From Deinococcus roseus (lineage in GTDB: Bacteria > Deinococcota > Deinococci > Deinococcales > Deinococcaceae): a stretch of DNA of 64,000 nt. A program made the translations under genes and the position numbers. The DNA lies in the NCBI RefSeq assembly GCF_014646895.1, contig NZ_BMOD01000019.1, forward strand, positions 24,229-88,228. Direction: 5' to 3'. Below are positions 49,714-58,756 of the stretch, in pieces. Numbering within the stretch: the stretch's first letter is position 1; each line of letters starts with the position of its first letter. The notes under the pieces were generated by a model. It did not search any database, had not been told where the DNA came from, and worked only from the letters and a program-made list of their open reading frames with translations.

Positions 49714-51942
49714 TTACTTCTCCACCCGCAAGGTGTCCACGTAACGCACGCCTTCCAGACCATCTGCGAACTGCAACTGGAAGCGTTGCAGGCCGTTCCA
49801 CTGGAAGCCGCTGTCTCCTGTGAAGGCAGATATGGGAAGCTCGATTTTCTTCCAGCCCGTGAAATCTTCCTTGAAGGTGGTTTCAAGCTGGTGCTGGGGA
49901 ACAGAAGGCTGGTACACCCGCACGTAATCGATCAGCATGTCACCGGGGAAGGGGGTGGTCTCGTCGGGACTGCCGGGCCATGCTCCCCCGATGGCAAGGT
50001 TGAGCAGGATGAAGAACGGCTGGTCCATCACCCACACGGTGCCTGCAGGGATGTCCTTGGCGGTGACTTTCTGGTATTCCACACCATCCAGGAAATACAC
50101 CACTTCTCCGGGGCGTTTTTCCACGGCATAGGTGTGGTAATCGTTGGCCACAGGTTCGGGCAGGGTCACGGTTTTGGTGAACTGGGTGCCTTCCCGGAAG
50201 TAGTAGCCAGGTCCGTGCAGGGATCCGTGAATGTTGTAGGGTTCCTTGCCAATGGTTTCCAGGATGTCGATTTCGCCGCCACCGGGCCAGCCTGCCGTGC
50301 CGATGTTGCTGCCCAGCAGCCAGAATGCAGGCCAGTAGCCCTGTCCGGAGGGAATTTTGATGCGGGCCTCAATGCGTCCGTAATCAAATTCCTTCTTGTT
50401 CTGGGTGCTCAGGCGGGCAGAGGTGTACAGGCAGTCCCCATACCAGCATTTGAAGCCAGGGGCGGCTTTGTCGCCCCGGATGCGCAGGTTGCCCTGTCCG
50501 TCGGTGCTGACGGTTTCGGCTTTGTCGGTGTAATACTGCAGTTCGCTGTTGCCGTTTCCGGTGCCGATCACGGCGTAATTCCAGTCGTCTTCGCTGGGTT
50601 GCCAGCCTGCAGGGTTGTTGAACTCCTCTCCCCAGGCCACCGTCCAGTCTCTGGAGGGTTGCAGGGTGGGAGCGTCTTGCAGCAGCACCTTCACATCTTT
50701 CCCGGAGTTTTCACCGTAATACCAGAAGCTGAGGGTTCTGGCTCCGGTCCAGTCCTGCACTGGACGCAAATTGCGGGTGGCAGAGGGATTCTGATTGCCA
50801 GAAAGTTTGATCTGCCAGACGCCTTCCAGGGGGTCCTGCTCGGGGTGGGCTTCGGCTGCGCCCTGTTTCACATCGATGGTGGAGACGATCAGGTTTTTGC
50901 CCAGGTTGAGGTTCCCTGAGCTGCTCTCAAAGTCCTCTCCCAGCCCCAGGCTCTGGGGATCATCGTCCTGGATGATGAGTTTGCTGATGGTGGTCATCAG
51001 GGTGGCATTTTTGGGCGGGTACATCTCCAGATTGACCGTGCGGTTTCCGGTGTATTTGCTGTTGGGATAGGTGGGCACCCCCACGGTTTTGCTGGTTTCG
51101 CCAGGCTGGAAGGTCAGCACCCCGGTGGTGTACACAAAATCGCGGCTGGTGGCGTTGCCATCGGTGGTCTCGTATTCCACCTCGATGGGGTCTTTCTGGG
51201 GGGCGTTCAGCACAATGTGAAACACGGCGGTTTGTCCCTCGGTCACTTTGACTTCAGGGGCTTCAAAGGAAAGCTGGGGAGGTGCGTCGCTGGGGGCGGC
51301 TGCAGGGGCTTCCTGATGGGCTTCAAAGCGGTCAAAGGCGTAAGTGGTTGCGCCTTGCGGCAGGTTCAGGGCGTATCCCCACACCTCCTTGAGGGTCAGG
51401 CCATCGCTGGGTGCCCCTGCAGGCTGAAAATCCGTGCGGCGCTGCAGTTCACTGAAAGGCACCACCACCTGTTTCCAGTCGCTGCTGTCGTCCGGGAAAC
51501 GGTAAAAGAAGCGTTCTGCGGTGTCGGTGTTCTGGTCTTTGCCCCGGTTGTCGAGCAGCTCGAACTGGATGTTTTTTCCGCTGCCAGAGCCCTTGAACCA
51601 GAAGCGCAGACCCGAATAGGCACTGAGGTCCACGCTGCCTTTAGAGCCATTGACGGCCAGCGAGAAATCATGGGTGAATCCGCCCCATTGTTTGATGTCC
51701 ACGGGGGTCACCAGCACATGGTTGTCTGCCCCCTGTCCAGCCACATTTTCGGTGCTGGTGGTGAGGGTCACCAGTCCAGAACCGTCCTGCCAGGTGGCAA
51801 ATCCGCTGGAAGCTGGAAGGGGAGACTGGGCTGCTGAACCTTCAAAGTCAGCCAGGACCAGGGGGGACTGCTGGGCCAGGGCTGCACCCAGCAGCAGGGT
51901 GCCAACGAGGAAGAGGTGCTTTCTGCGACCATGAAAAACCAT
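49714..51942 (-). CDS. Secreted GH16 beta-glucanase with nested catalytic domain
   Basis: The 742-residue exported enzyme has a signal peptide (1-23), a complete CBM11-like module (27-208), a Calx-beta-type domain (221-328), the first half of a second module (331-426), a GH16 domain (431-678) with catalytic EIDILE at 557-562, and the second half of that module (685-742: WKKIELPISAF, FQLQFADG, VDTLRV). The GH16 fold with WPAFWLLGSN and GGEID is of laminarinase type, acting on beta-1,3- or mixed-linked glucan. CGGAGG precedes the ATG, and an AAACGTTT operator core lies upstream. The first module is related to that of the GH3 enzyme. Confidence 0.92.
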   Translation of the reverse strand: MVFHGRRKHLFLVGTLLLGAALAQQSPLVLADFEGSAAQSPLPASSGFATWQDGSGLVTLTTSTENVAGQGADNHVLVTPVDIKQWGGFTHDFSLAVNGSKGSVDLSAYSGLRFWFKGSGSGKNIQFELLDNRGKDQNTDTAERFFYRFPDDSSDWKQVVVPFSELQRRTDFQPAGAPSDGLTLKEVWGYALNLPQGATTYAFDRFEAHQEAPAAAPSDAPPQLSFEAPEVKVTEGQTAVFHIVLNAPQKDPIEVEYETTDGNATSRDFVYTTGVLTFQPGETSKTVGVPTYPNSKYTGNRTVNLEMYPPKNATLMTTISKLIIQDDDPQSLGLGEDFESSSGNLNLGKNLIVSTIDVKQGAAEAHPEQDPLEGVWQIKLSGNQNPSATRNLRPVQDWTGARTLSFWYYGENSGKDVKVLLQDAPTLQPSRDWTVAWGEEFNNPAGWQPSEDDWNYAVIGTGNGNSELQYYTDKAETVSTDGQGNLRIRGDKAAPGFKCWYGDCLYTSARLSTQNKKEFDYGRIEARIKIPSGQGYWPAFWLLGSNIGTAGWPGGGEIDILETIGKEPYNIHGSLHGPGYYFREGTQFTKTVTLPEPVANDYHTYAVEKRPGEVVYFLDGVEYQKVTAKDIPAGTVWVMDQPFFILLNLAIGGAWPGSPDETTPFPGDMLIDYVRVYQPSVPQHQLETTFKEDFTGWKKIELPISAFTGDSGFQWNGLQRFQLQFADGLEGVRYVDTLRVEK

Positions 51943-51956
51943 ATCAGCCTCCGGTA

Positions 51957-51970
51957 TGAAAACGTTTGCG
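51957..51970. promoter_or_regulatory. LacI-type operator before the GH16 gene
   Basis: TGAAAACGTTTGCG has an AAACGTTT core centred on CG, 15 nt upstream of the start codon and just before the ribosome site. It is closest to the palindrome at 10299-10316. It would permit repression of the glucanase without its substrate. Confidence 0.6.
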
Positions 51971-52025
51971 TGACTTCATTGTGACCGAGAGGCGAGAGGA
52001 CATCAAGGGTGCGGTTGAGGGGTGT

Positions 52026-52250
52026 TTAGATGATCCCTCCACCCAGAAAGAGCCTCAGGGCAGCCAGAATCAGGATCACAATGTTGAGGTTTCGTCCTGT
52101 TGCACTGCTGCTGATGGTACCCAGAATCAGGCCAATGATGCCAAGGGGCAAGGTGATGAACCAGTTCACCCAGCCCAGCAGGGGAATCAGGCCCACCAGC
52201 AGACCAATCGCTGCCACAATGCCAAAAACGATCGAGAGCAAGTTCATCAT
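52026..52250 (-). CDS. Small membrane protein of unknown function
   Basis: The 74-residue product has three hydrophobic segments (about 3-24, 28-46 and 54-70) separated by short turns containing Asn, Arg and Gly. It resembles small DUF-type membrane proteins, but none is assigned. The ATG pair at 52250/52247 has a weak ribosome site. It lies in its own unit upstream of the GH16 gene on the same strand. Confidence 0.6.
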   Translation of the reverse strand: MMNLLSIVFGIVAAIGLLVGLIPLLGWVNWFITLPLGIIGLILGTISSSATGRNLNIVILILAALRLFLGGGII

Positions 52251-52510
52251 GTTTTCAGATACGGGGAAAGCCTGCCTGGGGTTGCAGCATGACCTCTGAT
52301 GTTGAAGCTCTTCATGAAAGACATGTCATGATTCTGTAATTCCATTTGAATATGCAACCCATGTGCACAATTTGGACGATCTGAAATTTATAATAAACAT
52401 GTCATTTTTTGGACAGTCAAATGAAGTCCAGATGAATCAGATTTCAATCAGATTTCGATCATAACCAGATCAGCTTCAATTTATACACTGCAGTTGTTTC
52501 AGGAGGACAC

Positions 52511-53053
52511 ATGAAGAAAATCATCCTTGTTGCTGCCCTGTTGTTCGCTGGCAATGCCGCTCTTGCAGAAGACACCCCCCCTCCAATGCCTTCTCCCACT
52601 GCAACCGTGGCTGTGGCTGCAACCAGAGGATGGACCATCACCTTTGTGGATGCCTCTGGAACCGTTGTCGCCACCCTCAACCCGGATGGCACCCTGAATG
52701 CCACGGGCGACCTCAGCACCGCCAGGCAGGTGGTGGTGAAGGATGCAGAAGACAAAACGGCCACCTATGATCTGGCCAGTGACCTCAGCAAGCCCGGACA
52801 GGTCAAAGTGACCCTCACAGTGGAGGGCAAGACACAGACGCTCCCACTGGTGGCTGTCTTGAACAAAGCCCAGCATCAGGCCAAAGCCGACAAGGACAAA
52901 TCCAAAGACCATGACGATGATGCAGACGAAGCTGTTGAAGATCACGGCAAGTCGGGTGAAGACCACGGCAAGTCGGGTGAAGACCACGGCAAGTCGGGTG
53001 AAGACCACGGCAAGTCGGGTGAAGACCACGGCAAGTCCGACAAAGACAAATAA
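52511..53053 (+). CDS. Secreted protein with C-terminal HGKSGED repeats
   Basis: The 180-residue product has a signal peptide (about 1-19, ending Ala-Leu-Ala), a Pro/Thr linker, a compact beta-rich region (about 38-118) and a highly charged tail (from about 124) of Asp, Lys, Glu and His. The tail ends with about six near-identical 7-residue repeats, GEDHGKS, encoded by a 21-bp tandem repeat at about 52938-53036. The His/Asp content suggests metal binding, but this is inference. AGGAGG lies before the ATG. Upstream 52251-52510 is AT-rich, with TATAAT at 52388 as one possible -10, and shows no gene. Confidence 0.7.
   Translation: MKKIILVAALLFAGNAALAEDTPPPMPSPTATVAVAATRGWTITFVDASGTVVATLNPDGTLNATGDLSTARQVVVKDAEDKTATYDLASDLSKPGQVKVTLTVEGKTQTLPLVAVLNKAQHQAKADKDKSKDHDDDADEAVEDHGKSGEDHGKSGEDHGKSGEDHGKSGEDHGKSDKDK
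52938..53036 (+). repeat. 21-bp coding tandem repeat
   Basis: About five copies of GGTGAAGACCACGGCAAGTCG, almost without changes, encoding GEDHGKS. Near identity at silent positions points to recent expansion and likely copy-number variation between strains. Confidence 0.92.
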
Positions 53054-53076
53054 CCACTGCTGAACTGCAAAAACAA

Positions 53077-53105
53077 GACCCTCTCGGTTTGGAGAGGGTC
53101 CTTTG
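53077..53105. terminator. Terminator between the repeat-protein gene and fumC
   Basis: A perfect 9-bp stem GACCCTCTC / GAGAGGGTC with a 6-nt loop is followed by CTTTG. It is placed between convergent genes; the A-rich left side supports use by fumC. Confidence 0.85.
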
Positions 53106-53118
53106 AATGCCTGAAGCT

Positions 53119-54516
53119 TCAGATGCTGGGGTGGGTCATGTCCATGGGGATGACCCACTTCGCAAATTCCTCTTCGGTGAGGTAACCCAGGGCCAGAGCG
53201 GCCTCTTTCATGGTGGTGCCTTCTTTGTGGGCCTTCTTGGCAATGGCCGCCGCCTTGTCATAACCGATGTGGCGGTTGAGGGCGGTCACCTGCATCAGGT
53301 TGATGGCCAGGTTGTGCTCGATTTTTGAAAGGTTGGGCTGGATGCCTTCTGCACAGTTGTCATTGAAGGCCACAGCAGCATCGCTGATCAGCTGAATGCT
53401 TTCCAGCACGTTGTGCACCATCACAGGCTTGAAAACATTCAGCTGGAAGTTGCCCTGAGATCCTGCAAAAGCCACTGCTGCGTCGTTTCCGAACACCTGC
53501 ACACACACCATGGTGAGCGCTTCGGACTGGGTGGGGTTGACCTTGCCAGGCATGATGCTGGAACCGGGTTCATTCTCTGGGATGGTGATTTCCCCGATGC
53601 CGTTTCTGGGACCGGAAGCCAGCCAGCGCACATCGTTGGCCATTTTCATCAAAGCTCCAGCCAGGGTGCGCAGGGCAGCACTGGTCTGCACCAGAGCGTC
53701 GTGACCACTGAGGGCAGCAAACTTGTTCTCTGCACTGCGGAAAGGGTATCCGGTTTCTTTGGTGTAGTAACTGGCCGCCAGATCCCCGAATTGAGGGTGG
53801 GCATTCAGACCCGTACCTACAGCAGTTCCACCAATGGCGAGGTCATAGAGACCGGTCAGGGCGTGTTTGACTTCGGAGATGCAGTAATCGATCTGGGCCA
53901 CCCAGCCGCCAATTTCCTGACCCAGGGTGATGGGGGTGGCGTCTTGCAGGTGGGTGCGGCCCACTTTCACGATGCCCTGGAACTCCTCGGCTTTGCGGGC
54001 CAGGGTGGTGCGCAGTTTCTCCACGCCAGGGAAGAGTTTTTCGTTGAGTTCCAGCACCACAGCGATGTGCATGGCGGTGGGGAAGGTGTCGTTGCTGCTC
54101 TGGCCCCGGTTCACGTGGTCGTTGGGGTGCACAGGTTTCTTGCTGCCCAGTTCTCCGCCCGCAATTTCAATGGCCCGGTTGGAGATCACCTCGTTGCTGT
54201 TCATGTTGCTCTGGGTGCCCGATCCAGTCTGGAACACCACCAATGGGAAGTGCTCGTTCAGTTTTCCGGCAATCACCTCGTCTGCCGCCTGCACAATCAA
54301 ATCTGCAATGTCTGCAGGCAGCTCCCCGAGGTCCTTGTTGGCCTGTGCAGCCCCTTTTTTCAGTATCCCCAGAGAACGGATGATGGCCGGAGTGAAACGG
54401 AAACGGTCCACACCAATGGGAAAGTTCTGGATGGAACGCTGGGTCTGTGCGCCCCAGTATCGGGAGTTTTCCACCTGGATCTGGCCCATGGTGTCGGATT
54501 CAGTGCGGTAGGTCAT
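53119..54516 (-). CDS. fumC: Fumarate hydratase, class II
   Basis: The 465-residue tetrameric, iron-independent enzyme of the citric acid cycle interconverts fumarate and malate. The signature GSSIMPGKVNPTQ carries the catalytic Ser loop; the other conserved regions are GSGTQSNMNSNEVI, HPNDHVNRGQSSND with the catalytic His region, and GRTHLQDATP. The length is standard. The ATG at 54516 is preceded by AGGAGGC at a short distance. It is a single gene; upstream 54517-54729 holds an intergenic repeat. Confidence 0.97.
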   Translation of the reverse strand: MTYRTESDTMGQIQVENSRYWGAQTQRSIQNFPIGVDRFRFTPAIIRSLGILKKGAAQANKDLGELPADIADLIVQAADEVIAGKLNEHFPLVVFQTGSGTQSNMNSNEVISNRAIEIAGGELGSKKPVHPNDHVNRGQSSNDTFPTAMHIAVVLELNEKLFPGVEKLRTTLARKAEEFQGIVKVGRTHLQDATPITLGQEIGGWVAQIDYCISEVKHALTGLYDLAIGGTAVGTGLNAHPQFGDLAASYYTKETGYPFRSAENKFAALSGHDALVQTSAALRTLAGALMKMANDVRWLASGPRNGIGEITIPENEPGSSIMPGKVNPTQSEALTMVCVQVFGNDAAVAFAGSQGNFQLNVFKPVMVHNVLESIQLISDAAVAFNDNCAEGIQPNLSKIEHNLAINLMQVTALNRHIGYDKAAAIAKKAHKEGTTMKEAALALGYLTEEEFAKWVIPMDMTHPSI

Positions 54517-54582
54517 GGTAAAGCCTCCTGTAAATTCAACCAGAAAGTATTTTACTGCAGTTAAGGAAGGAGTAGGGCTTCT

Positions 54583-54636
54583 TCCCTCACCTCACTTGCT
54601 GGCGCTGCGCTGTCCTCTCCCTCGGGGAGAGGAGAC
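54583..54636. repeat. CTCTCC-type intergenic repeat, copy c (inverted)
   Basis: CTCACTTGCTGGCGCTGCGC followed by TCCTCTCCCTCGGGGAGAGGA. Its reverse complement matches the organisation of 38493-38540 (palindrome, GCGCAGCG, CAGCAAG, GGTGGGG-like end). Confidence 0.8.
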
Positions 54637-54729
54637 GATGCAGAGCGAGCCAGGAGAGGGCTCAGTCTGGAGAGGGCTTAAGCCAATCCCGCTATTCCCC
54701 CAGAACCTCCTTCCGCGTTAAGGTGACCC

Positions 54730-55917
54730 ATGAACCGCTCCCAGAGAATCCTCTTGCTGGACAACCTCTTGATGTGGATGGGCTTTTTCATGATCATCCC
54801 CCTGATCACTGTGCATTTTGTGAATGGTCTGGGATGGGCAGCCGGAGCCATCGGTCTGGTGCTGGCGGTGCGGCAACTGGTGCAGCAGGGCTTCACTGTG
54901 GTGGGGGGCATGCTGGGAGACAAATTTGGTCTGAAACGGTTGATCTGCTTTGGGCTCATGGTCCGGGCGCTGGGTTTTGCCAGCATGGCTTTTGCAGATT
55001 CCCTTCCCCTCCTGATGGCTTCTGCGGTTTTTGCTGCCCTGGGAGGTGCCCTTTTTGATGCCCCCAAATCTGCAGCCATTGTGCTTTTGACCCCACCAGA
55101 ACAGCGCCCCAGGTTTTATGCCATTCAGGGCGTGAGCAGCAACATCGGGATGGCCGTTGGGCCACTGGTTGGCACGCTGTTGATTCCCTATGGGTTTCAG
55201 GCGGTGAGTTTTGTGGGGGCTTCCTGTTACCTGTTGTCTCTGGTGTTTTCGGTTCTTTTTCTGCCCGAACTGAAAGCCAACGAACCCAAGCCCAGAGGCA
55301 GCACCATGAAAGGCCTGAAACTGGCTTTGCAGGACCGTCCTTTCCTGCATTTCCAGGTCATACAGATTGGTTTTTTCTTCCTGTGGGTGCAGGTGAATGT
55401 GGCCCTGATGCTGCACGCCACCCAGCATGGTGGGACCTCCCTGACCGCCTGGGTGTATGGGGTGTATGCCGGGTTCACCAGTGTGCTGCAGTATCCGATC
55501 ATGAAATACGCCAGCAAACGGTATTCTTCACAGGTTTTGCTGTCTGCAGGGGTGGCTTTCATGGCCCTGGGTCTGGGCCTGATGGGGTTCACCCATGCCC
55601 CAACCAGCATTCTGCTTTGCACGGCTGTGTTTGCCATTGGAAATTTGCTGGCTGCACCCAGCCAGCAGACCCTGATCGCCAGCCTGACCCCTCCAGAACG
55701 GGCCGGAACCTACCTGGGAGTGGCGGCTTTGCCTCTGGCGGTGGGAGGCTTTCTGGGCAATGCGCTGGGAGGTGTGCTGTTTGATTACGGCAAGCACCTG
55801 CATTTTGCAGCGCTGCCCTGGGTGGTGTTCTTCGCGGTTGGGGCCGTTACTGCGCTGCTGATCGGGCAATTCCAGGTGAAAAAACAGCTGGACCAAAAAA
55901 CCCCTACTGCCGTTTAA
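54730..55917 (+). CDS. MFS transporter (MdtH-like)
   Basis: The 395-residue product has twelve predicted helices in the drug:H+ antiporter-1 style. The loop 2-3 motif is GDKFGLKRL; the start NRSQRILLLDNLLMWMGFFMIIPLI resembles MdtH-type proteins. The central cytoplasmic loop (KANEPKPRGSTMKG) is short. AAGGTGA precedes the ATG. Export of a small hydrophobic compound is likely by family, but the substrate is unknown. The gene overlaps the convergent radical-SAM gene by 14 nt. Confidence 0.9.
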   Translation: MNRSQRILLLDNLLMWMGFFMIIPLITVHFVNGLGWAAGAIGLVLAVRQLVQQGFTVVGGMLGDKFGLKRLICFGLMVRALGFASMAFADSLPLLMASAVFAALGGALFDAPKSAAIVLLTPPEQRPRFYAIQGVSSNIGMAVGPLVGTLLIPYGFQAVSFVGASCYLLSLVFSVLFLPELKANEPKPRGSTMKGLKLALQDRPFLHFQVIQIGFFFLWVQVNVALMLHATQHGGTSLTAWVYGVYAGFTSVLQYPIMKYASKRYSSQVLLSAGVAFMALGLGLMGFTHAPTSILLCTAVFAIGNLLAAPSQQTLIASLTPPERAGTYLGVAALPLAVGGFLGNALGGVLFDYGKHLHFAALPWVVFFAVGAVTALLIGQFQVKKQLDQKTPTAV

Positions 55918-57277
55918 ACGCCCGAACCCCTTTCAGTTCATCGGGGCGCTCTTGCAGCAGGTCTTCCAGAAAGGCTGTGCTTTCTTTTGCGATGAGTTCT
56001 TGCTGCTTCCAGTGCCCGTATTCCAGGCCCAGCAACCTCAGTTCTTCCAGCATCTTGCGCACGGCAGGAGAAACCACCCCCGGAGCGGCACTGGACAGCG
56101 GCGTACCCACCAGAGGCATGAAGGTGTGAGAGTGCACCCTGGCCCCCAGTCGGGTGAGTTTCAGCATGAATTCCAGCGTCTGGGCCAGGTCCTCCTCGGT
56201 TTCTCCGGGCATCCCGAAAATGAAATCCACATTGGCCTGGTACCCGTATTCCAGCAGCAGGCGCACGGCCTCTTCCACTTCTTCGGTGCCGTGCCCCCGG
56301 TGCACTTCAGAGAGCATGCGGTTGCTGCCAGATTGCGCCCCGATGATGATGTTGTCGTTGGTGCAGTATTTTTTCACCAGCGAAAGGGTCTGGTGCGTGA
56401 CGGTCTCGGGCCGCACTTCGGAGGGAAAAGACCCGAAAAACACGTGTTCTTTGCCAAAAATCTGGCTGACCCCTTTTAAAAGGTCTTCCAGAAGATCCAG
56501 GTGCAGGGTTTGCCCATCCACGCTGCCATAGGTGAATGCAGTGGGGGTCAGGAACCTCAGGGCCTGATAACCGGCATCTTTGCCCTGCTTTGCCCAGTGG
56601 ATGATGTTTTCTATGGAGCGGTAGCGCATTTTGGCCCCCATCAGGAAAGGGGTCTGGCAGAAACTGCAGGCAAAGGCACATCCCCGGCCAATTTCCAGCG
56701 GGGCAAAGCGTCTGGATTTCAAAGAGAACGGTGGGTAATCGTTGAGGTCAATCTGGGGCGCACGGCCTGTGAAGCGGTATTTTTTCTGATCGTCCAGAAA
56801 GGCAATGCCTTTGAGGTCTTCCAGGGATTTCTGCTGAAAAATACGGTCCAGCAGTTCAGGGAGGGTCAGTTCAGCCTCGCCCAGCACCACCACATCCACC
56901 CCGAGTTGCACGGTGCCCAGCGGATCACCGCTGGGGTGAGGGCCTCCGGCAAGGATCAGCACATTGTCCATCTGCTGTTTTTGCAGTTCGGCACGGATGG
57001 CTTGCAGGGTATAGCCCATGGCCGCCACATTGGGGGTGTGGAAAGAAAAAGCCACCACCAGACGCTGGTATTGCCGGGCCAGCAGCAGGATGTTCTGCAG
57101 CAGTTCCTCATGTCTGCTGTCTTCCAGGCTGTCTTTTCTGGCCGCTTTGCGGAAGTGGATGTCCAGGTCTTCAAAGCGCCCGTCGGCTTCCAGAATGCCG
57201 GTCAGCACCGCAAGGCTGTAACGGTTGTAGCTGTATTCCACCATCAAGATGGCCTGTTTGCCCTTCACGGGATTCAT
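55904..57277 (-). CDS. B12-binding domain/radical SAM protein
   Basis: The 457-residue product has an N-terminal cobalamin-binding-like Rossmann domain (about 1-150, with AGGPHPSGDP and VVLGEAE) and a radical-SAM domain with the cluster motif CAFACSFC near residue 198, followed by the usual barrel segments (GAQSGSNRML, YQANVDFIFGMPGETEEDL). It resembles the TIGR04013-type group of unknown function. Chemistry such as methylation or ring rearrangement is possible, but the substrate is not known. It stands alone, with no biosynthetic partner beside it. Confidence 0.88.
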   Translation of the reverse strand: MNPVKGKQAILMVEYSYNRYSLAVLTGILEADGRFEDLDIHFRKAARKDSLEDSRHEELLQNILLLARQYQRLVVAFSFHTPNVAAMGYTLQAIRAELQKQQMDNVLILAGGPHPSGDPLGTVQLGVDVVVLGEAELTLPELLDRIFQQKSLEDLKGIAFLDDQKKYRFTGRAPQIDLNDYPPFSLKSRRFAPLEIGRGCAFACSFCQTPFLMGAKMRYRSIENIIHWAKQGKDAGYQALRFLTPTAFTYGSVDGQTLHLDLLEDLLKGVSQIFGKEHVFFGSFPSEVRPETVTHQTLSLVKKYCTNDNIIIGAQSGSNRMLSEVHRGHGTEEVEEAVRLLLEYGYQANVDFIFGMPGETEEDLAQTLEFMLKLTRLGARVHSHTFMPLVGTPLSSAAPGVVSPAVRKMLEELRLLGLEYGHWKQQELIAKESTAFLEDLLQERPDELKGVRAFKRQ

Positions 57278-57371
57278 TAAAGCATTTTTTGCTGTTCAGC
57301 ACCACGTGTTCTGGACATCTTCTGGCACCAGCACAACAAAGAGCGTTCTGCCATGAGACAATACAGACACC

Positions 57372-58721
57372 ATGAAACCCATGATGAAACCTTTTTCCAG
57401 TGCATTGACCCTTTTTTTGTTGACCGCAATGGTCCAGGCCCAGCAGGTGCAGGACCAGCGTCAGGCCATCGGTTCCGGGCAGGAAAGCCAGATTGCTGCT
57501 GTGCTCAGGCAACATGCCAGCACCTGGGGGCATTCGGTGCAGCTTGTCACCTCAGAGAAATCTGCAGTGCAACTCTGGAACCAGTGGAACCCTGGAAAAT
57601 TCAAAAAGCAATACGCCGTGCTGGTGAATTACAACCCGGTGCTGAAAAAAGCCCATGTGACCCTGGGAAGCAAGGTCAAGGGAGATGTGGCAGGCTGGTC
57701 GGGGCAGATCACCCGCAGTTTTCAGGGCCAGCAATTTGTGCAGGGCATGCAAACCCTCTTGAAGAACCTGAAGGCCAGCAATGCGCTGCCTGCCCCTCAG
57801 GAGAATCACGTCAGTGATTATGCAGGACGGCTGGATGCCCAGACCCGCAAGAACCTGACAAATCAATTGGGGAGCTTGGAAAAGCAGCTGAATCTGGAAG
57901 GCACAGTGGTGGTGCTTCCTGCACTGAAGCCTTACACCCCTGGCAACATTGAGGCATTTGCCCTGAATCTGTTCAATGCCTGGGGGGTGGGAAACCCCCA
58001 GAAGAACGATGGTTTCATGCTGCTGGTGTCCATGCAGGACCGAAAAATCCGCATTCAGATGGGAAAAGGGTATGGCTCTGCTCTGAATGCCCAGACCAGC
58101 AAAATCATCCAGACCACCCTGGTTCCTGCTTTCAAAGCGGAACGCTACCAGTCGGGCATCGAGCAGGGGACCCTGGCCCTGATTGGGCTGGTGAAACAGC
58201 ATCCGATCCGTCCGGTGTCCACCCAGACCCAGAACCCCGCCTCTCAGGGACAGGGTGCACCTGTGCAGCAGTCTCCAGGCAACAGTGAAATTCTTTCTGG
58301 ATGGGATCTGTTTTTGTTTAAATTCCAGATTTTCATGGACAACTTGCAAGACCGTCCGGGAGGTGTGGGATGGATGTTTTTGATCCCCATCTTGCTGCCC
58401 CTGATTTTCGTGATCTTTGCTGCCATTGTGGTGACTGCCGCCATTCGTTCCACCCTGAGAAGGGGAGGCCCTGGACCCACCCCCGGACGGCGCAATTCTG
58501 GATTCAGGCACAGCCATCACCACCATGACCACCCCCATTCCGGGCACCACAACGACGATGACGCCCAGCGGGCTTTCATGGCGGGTGCAGCGGCCAGCAC
58601 CCTGAGCAGCAGTTCCTGGGATTCTGGTTCCAGCAGTTCGGACAGCAGTTCCAGCAGCAGTTCAGACAGCTTTTCAGGGGGCAGTTCAGACAGTTCCAGT
58701 GGGTCCAGCGGCGACTGGTGA
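57372..58721 (+). CDS. TPM-domain membrane-anchored protein with His- and Ser-rich tail
   Basis: The 449-residue product has a signal peptide (to about residue 23), a poorly conserved first TPM-like region (30-135), a clear TPM domain (147-275: VSDYAGRLD, AFALNLFNAWGVG, KNDGFMLLVS, RKIRIQMGKGY), one transmembrane helix (about 334-357), a His/Asp-rich cytoplasmic stretch (about 380-400) and a Ser/Gly-rich end. TPM proteins include YgcG and the plant TLP18.3 phosphatase. The domain is probably outside the membrane. The Ser/Gly tail is common in this family; the His cluster may bind metal. Confidence 0.88.
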   Translation: MKPMMKPFSSALTLFLLTAMVQAQQVQDQRQAIGSGQESQIAAVLRQHASTWGHSVQLVTSEKSAVQLWNQWNPGKFKKQYAVLVNYNPVLKKAHVTLGSKVKGDVAGWSGQITRSFQGQQFVQGMQTLLKNLKASNALPAPQENHVSDYAGRLDAQTRKNLTNQLGSLEKQLNLEGTVVVLPALKPYTPGNIEAFALNLFNAWGVGNPQKNDGFMLLVSMQDRKIRIQMGKGYGSALNAQTSKIIQTTLVPAFKAERYQSGIEQGTLALIGLVKQHPIRPVSTQTQNPASQGQGAPVQQSPGNSEILSGWDLFLFKFQIFMDNLQDRPGGVGWMFLIPILLPLIFVIFAAIVVTAAIRSTLRRGGPGPTPGRRNSGFRHSHHHHDHPHSGHHNDDDAQRAFMAGAAASTLSSSSWDSGSSSSDSSSSSSSDSFSGGSSDSSSGSSGDW

Positions 58722-58733
58722 GGAACAAAAGCA

Positions 58734-58756
58734 AGCCCTCCTGATTTCAGGAGGGC
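58734..58756 (-). terminator. Hairpin after the TPM gene
   Basis: A perfect 9-bp stem GCCCTCCTG / CAGGAGGGC with loop ATTT. The plus side is followed by A residues, so it is a weak plus-strand terminator. It lies at the start of gap 58722-59064, in which no gene is visible; TATCG-TTTTT-CGATA at 58961-58975 is the only other structure. Confidence 0.6.

Noticed and set aside
52938..53036. Possible CRISPR or regulatory repeat
   Set aside because: The 21-bp repeat is in frame, has no spacers and encodes a peptide repeat in a gene with signal peptide.
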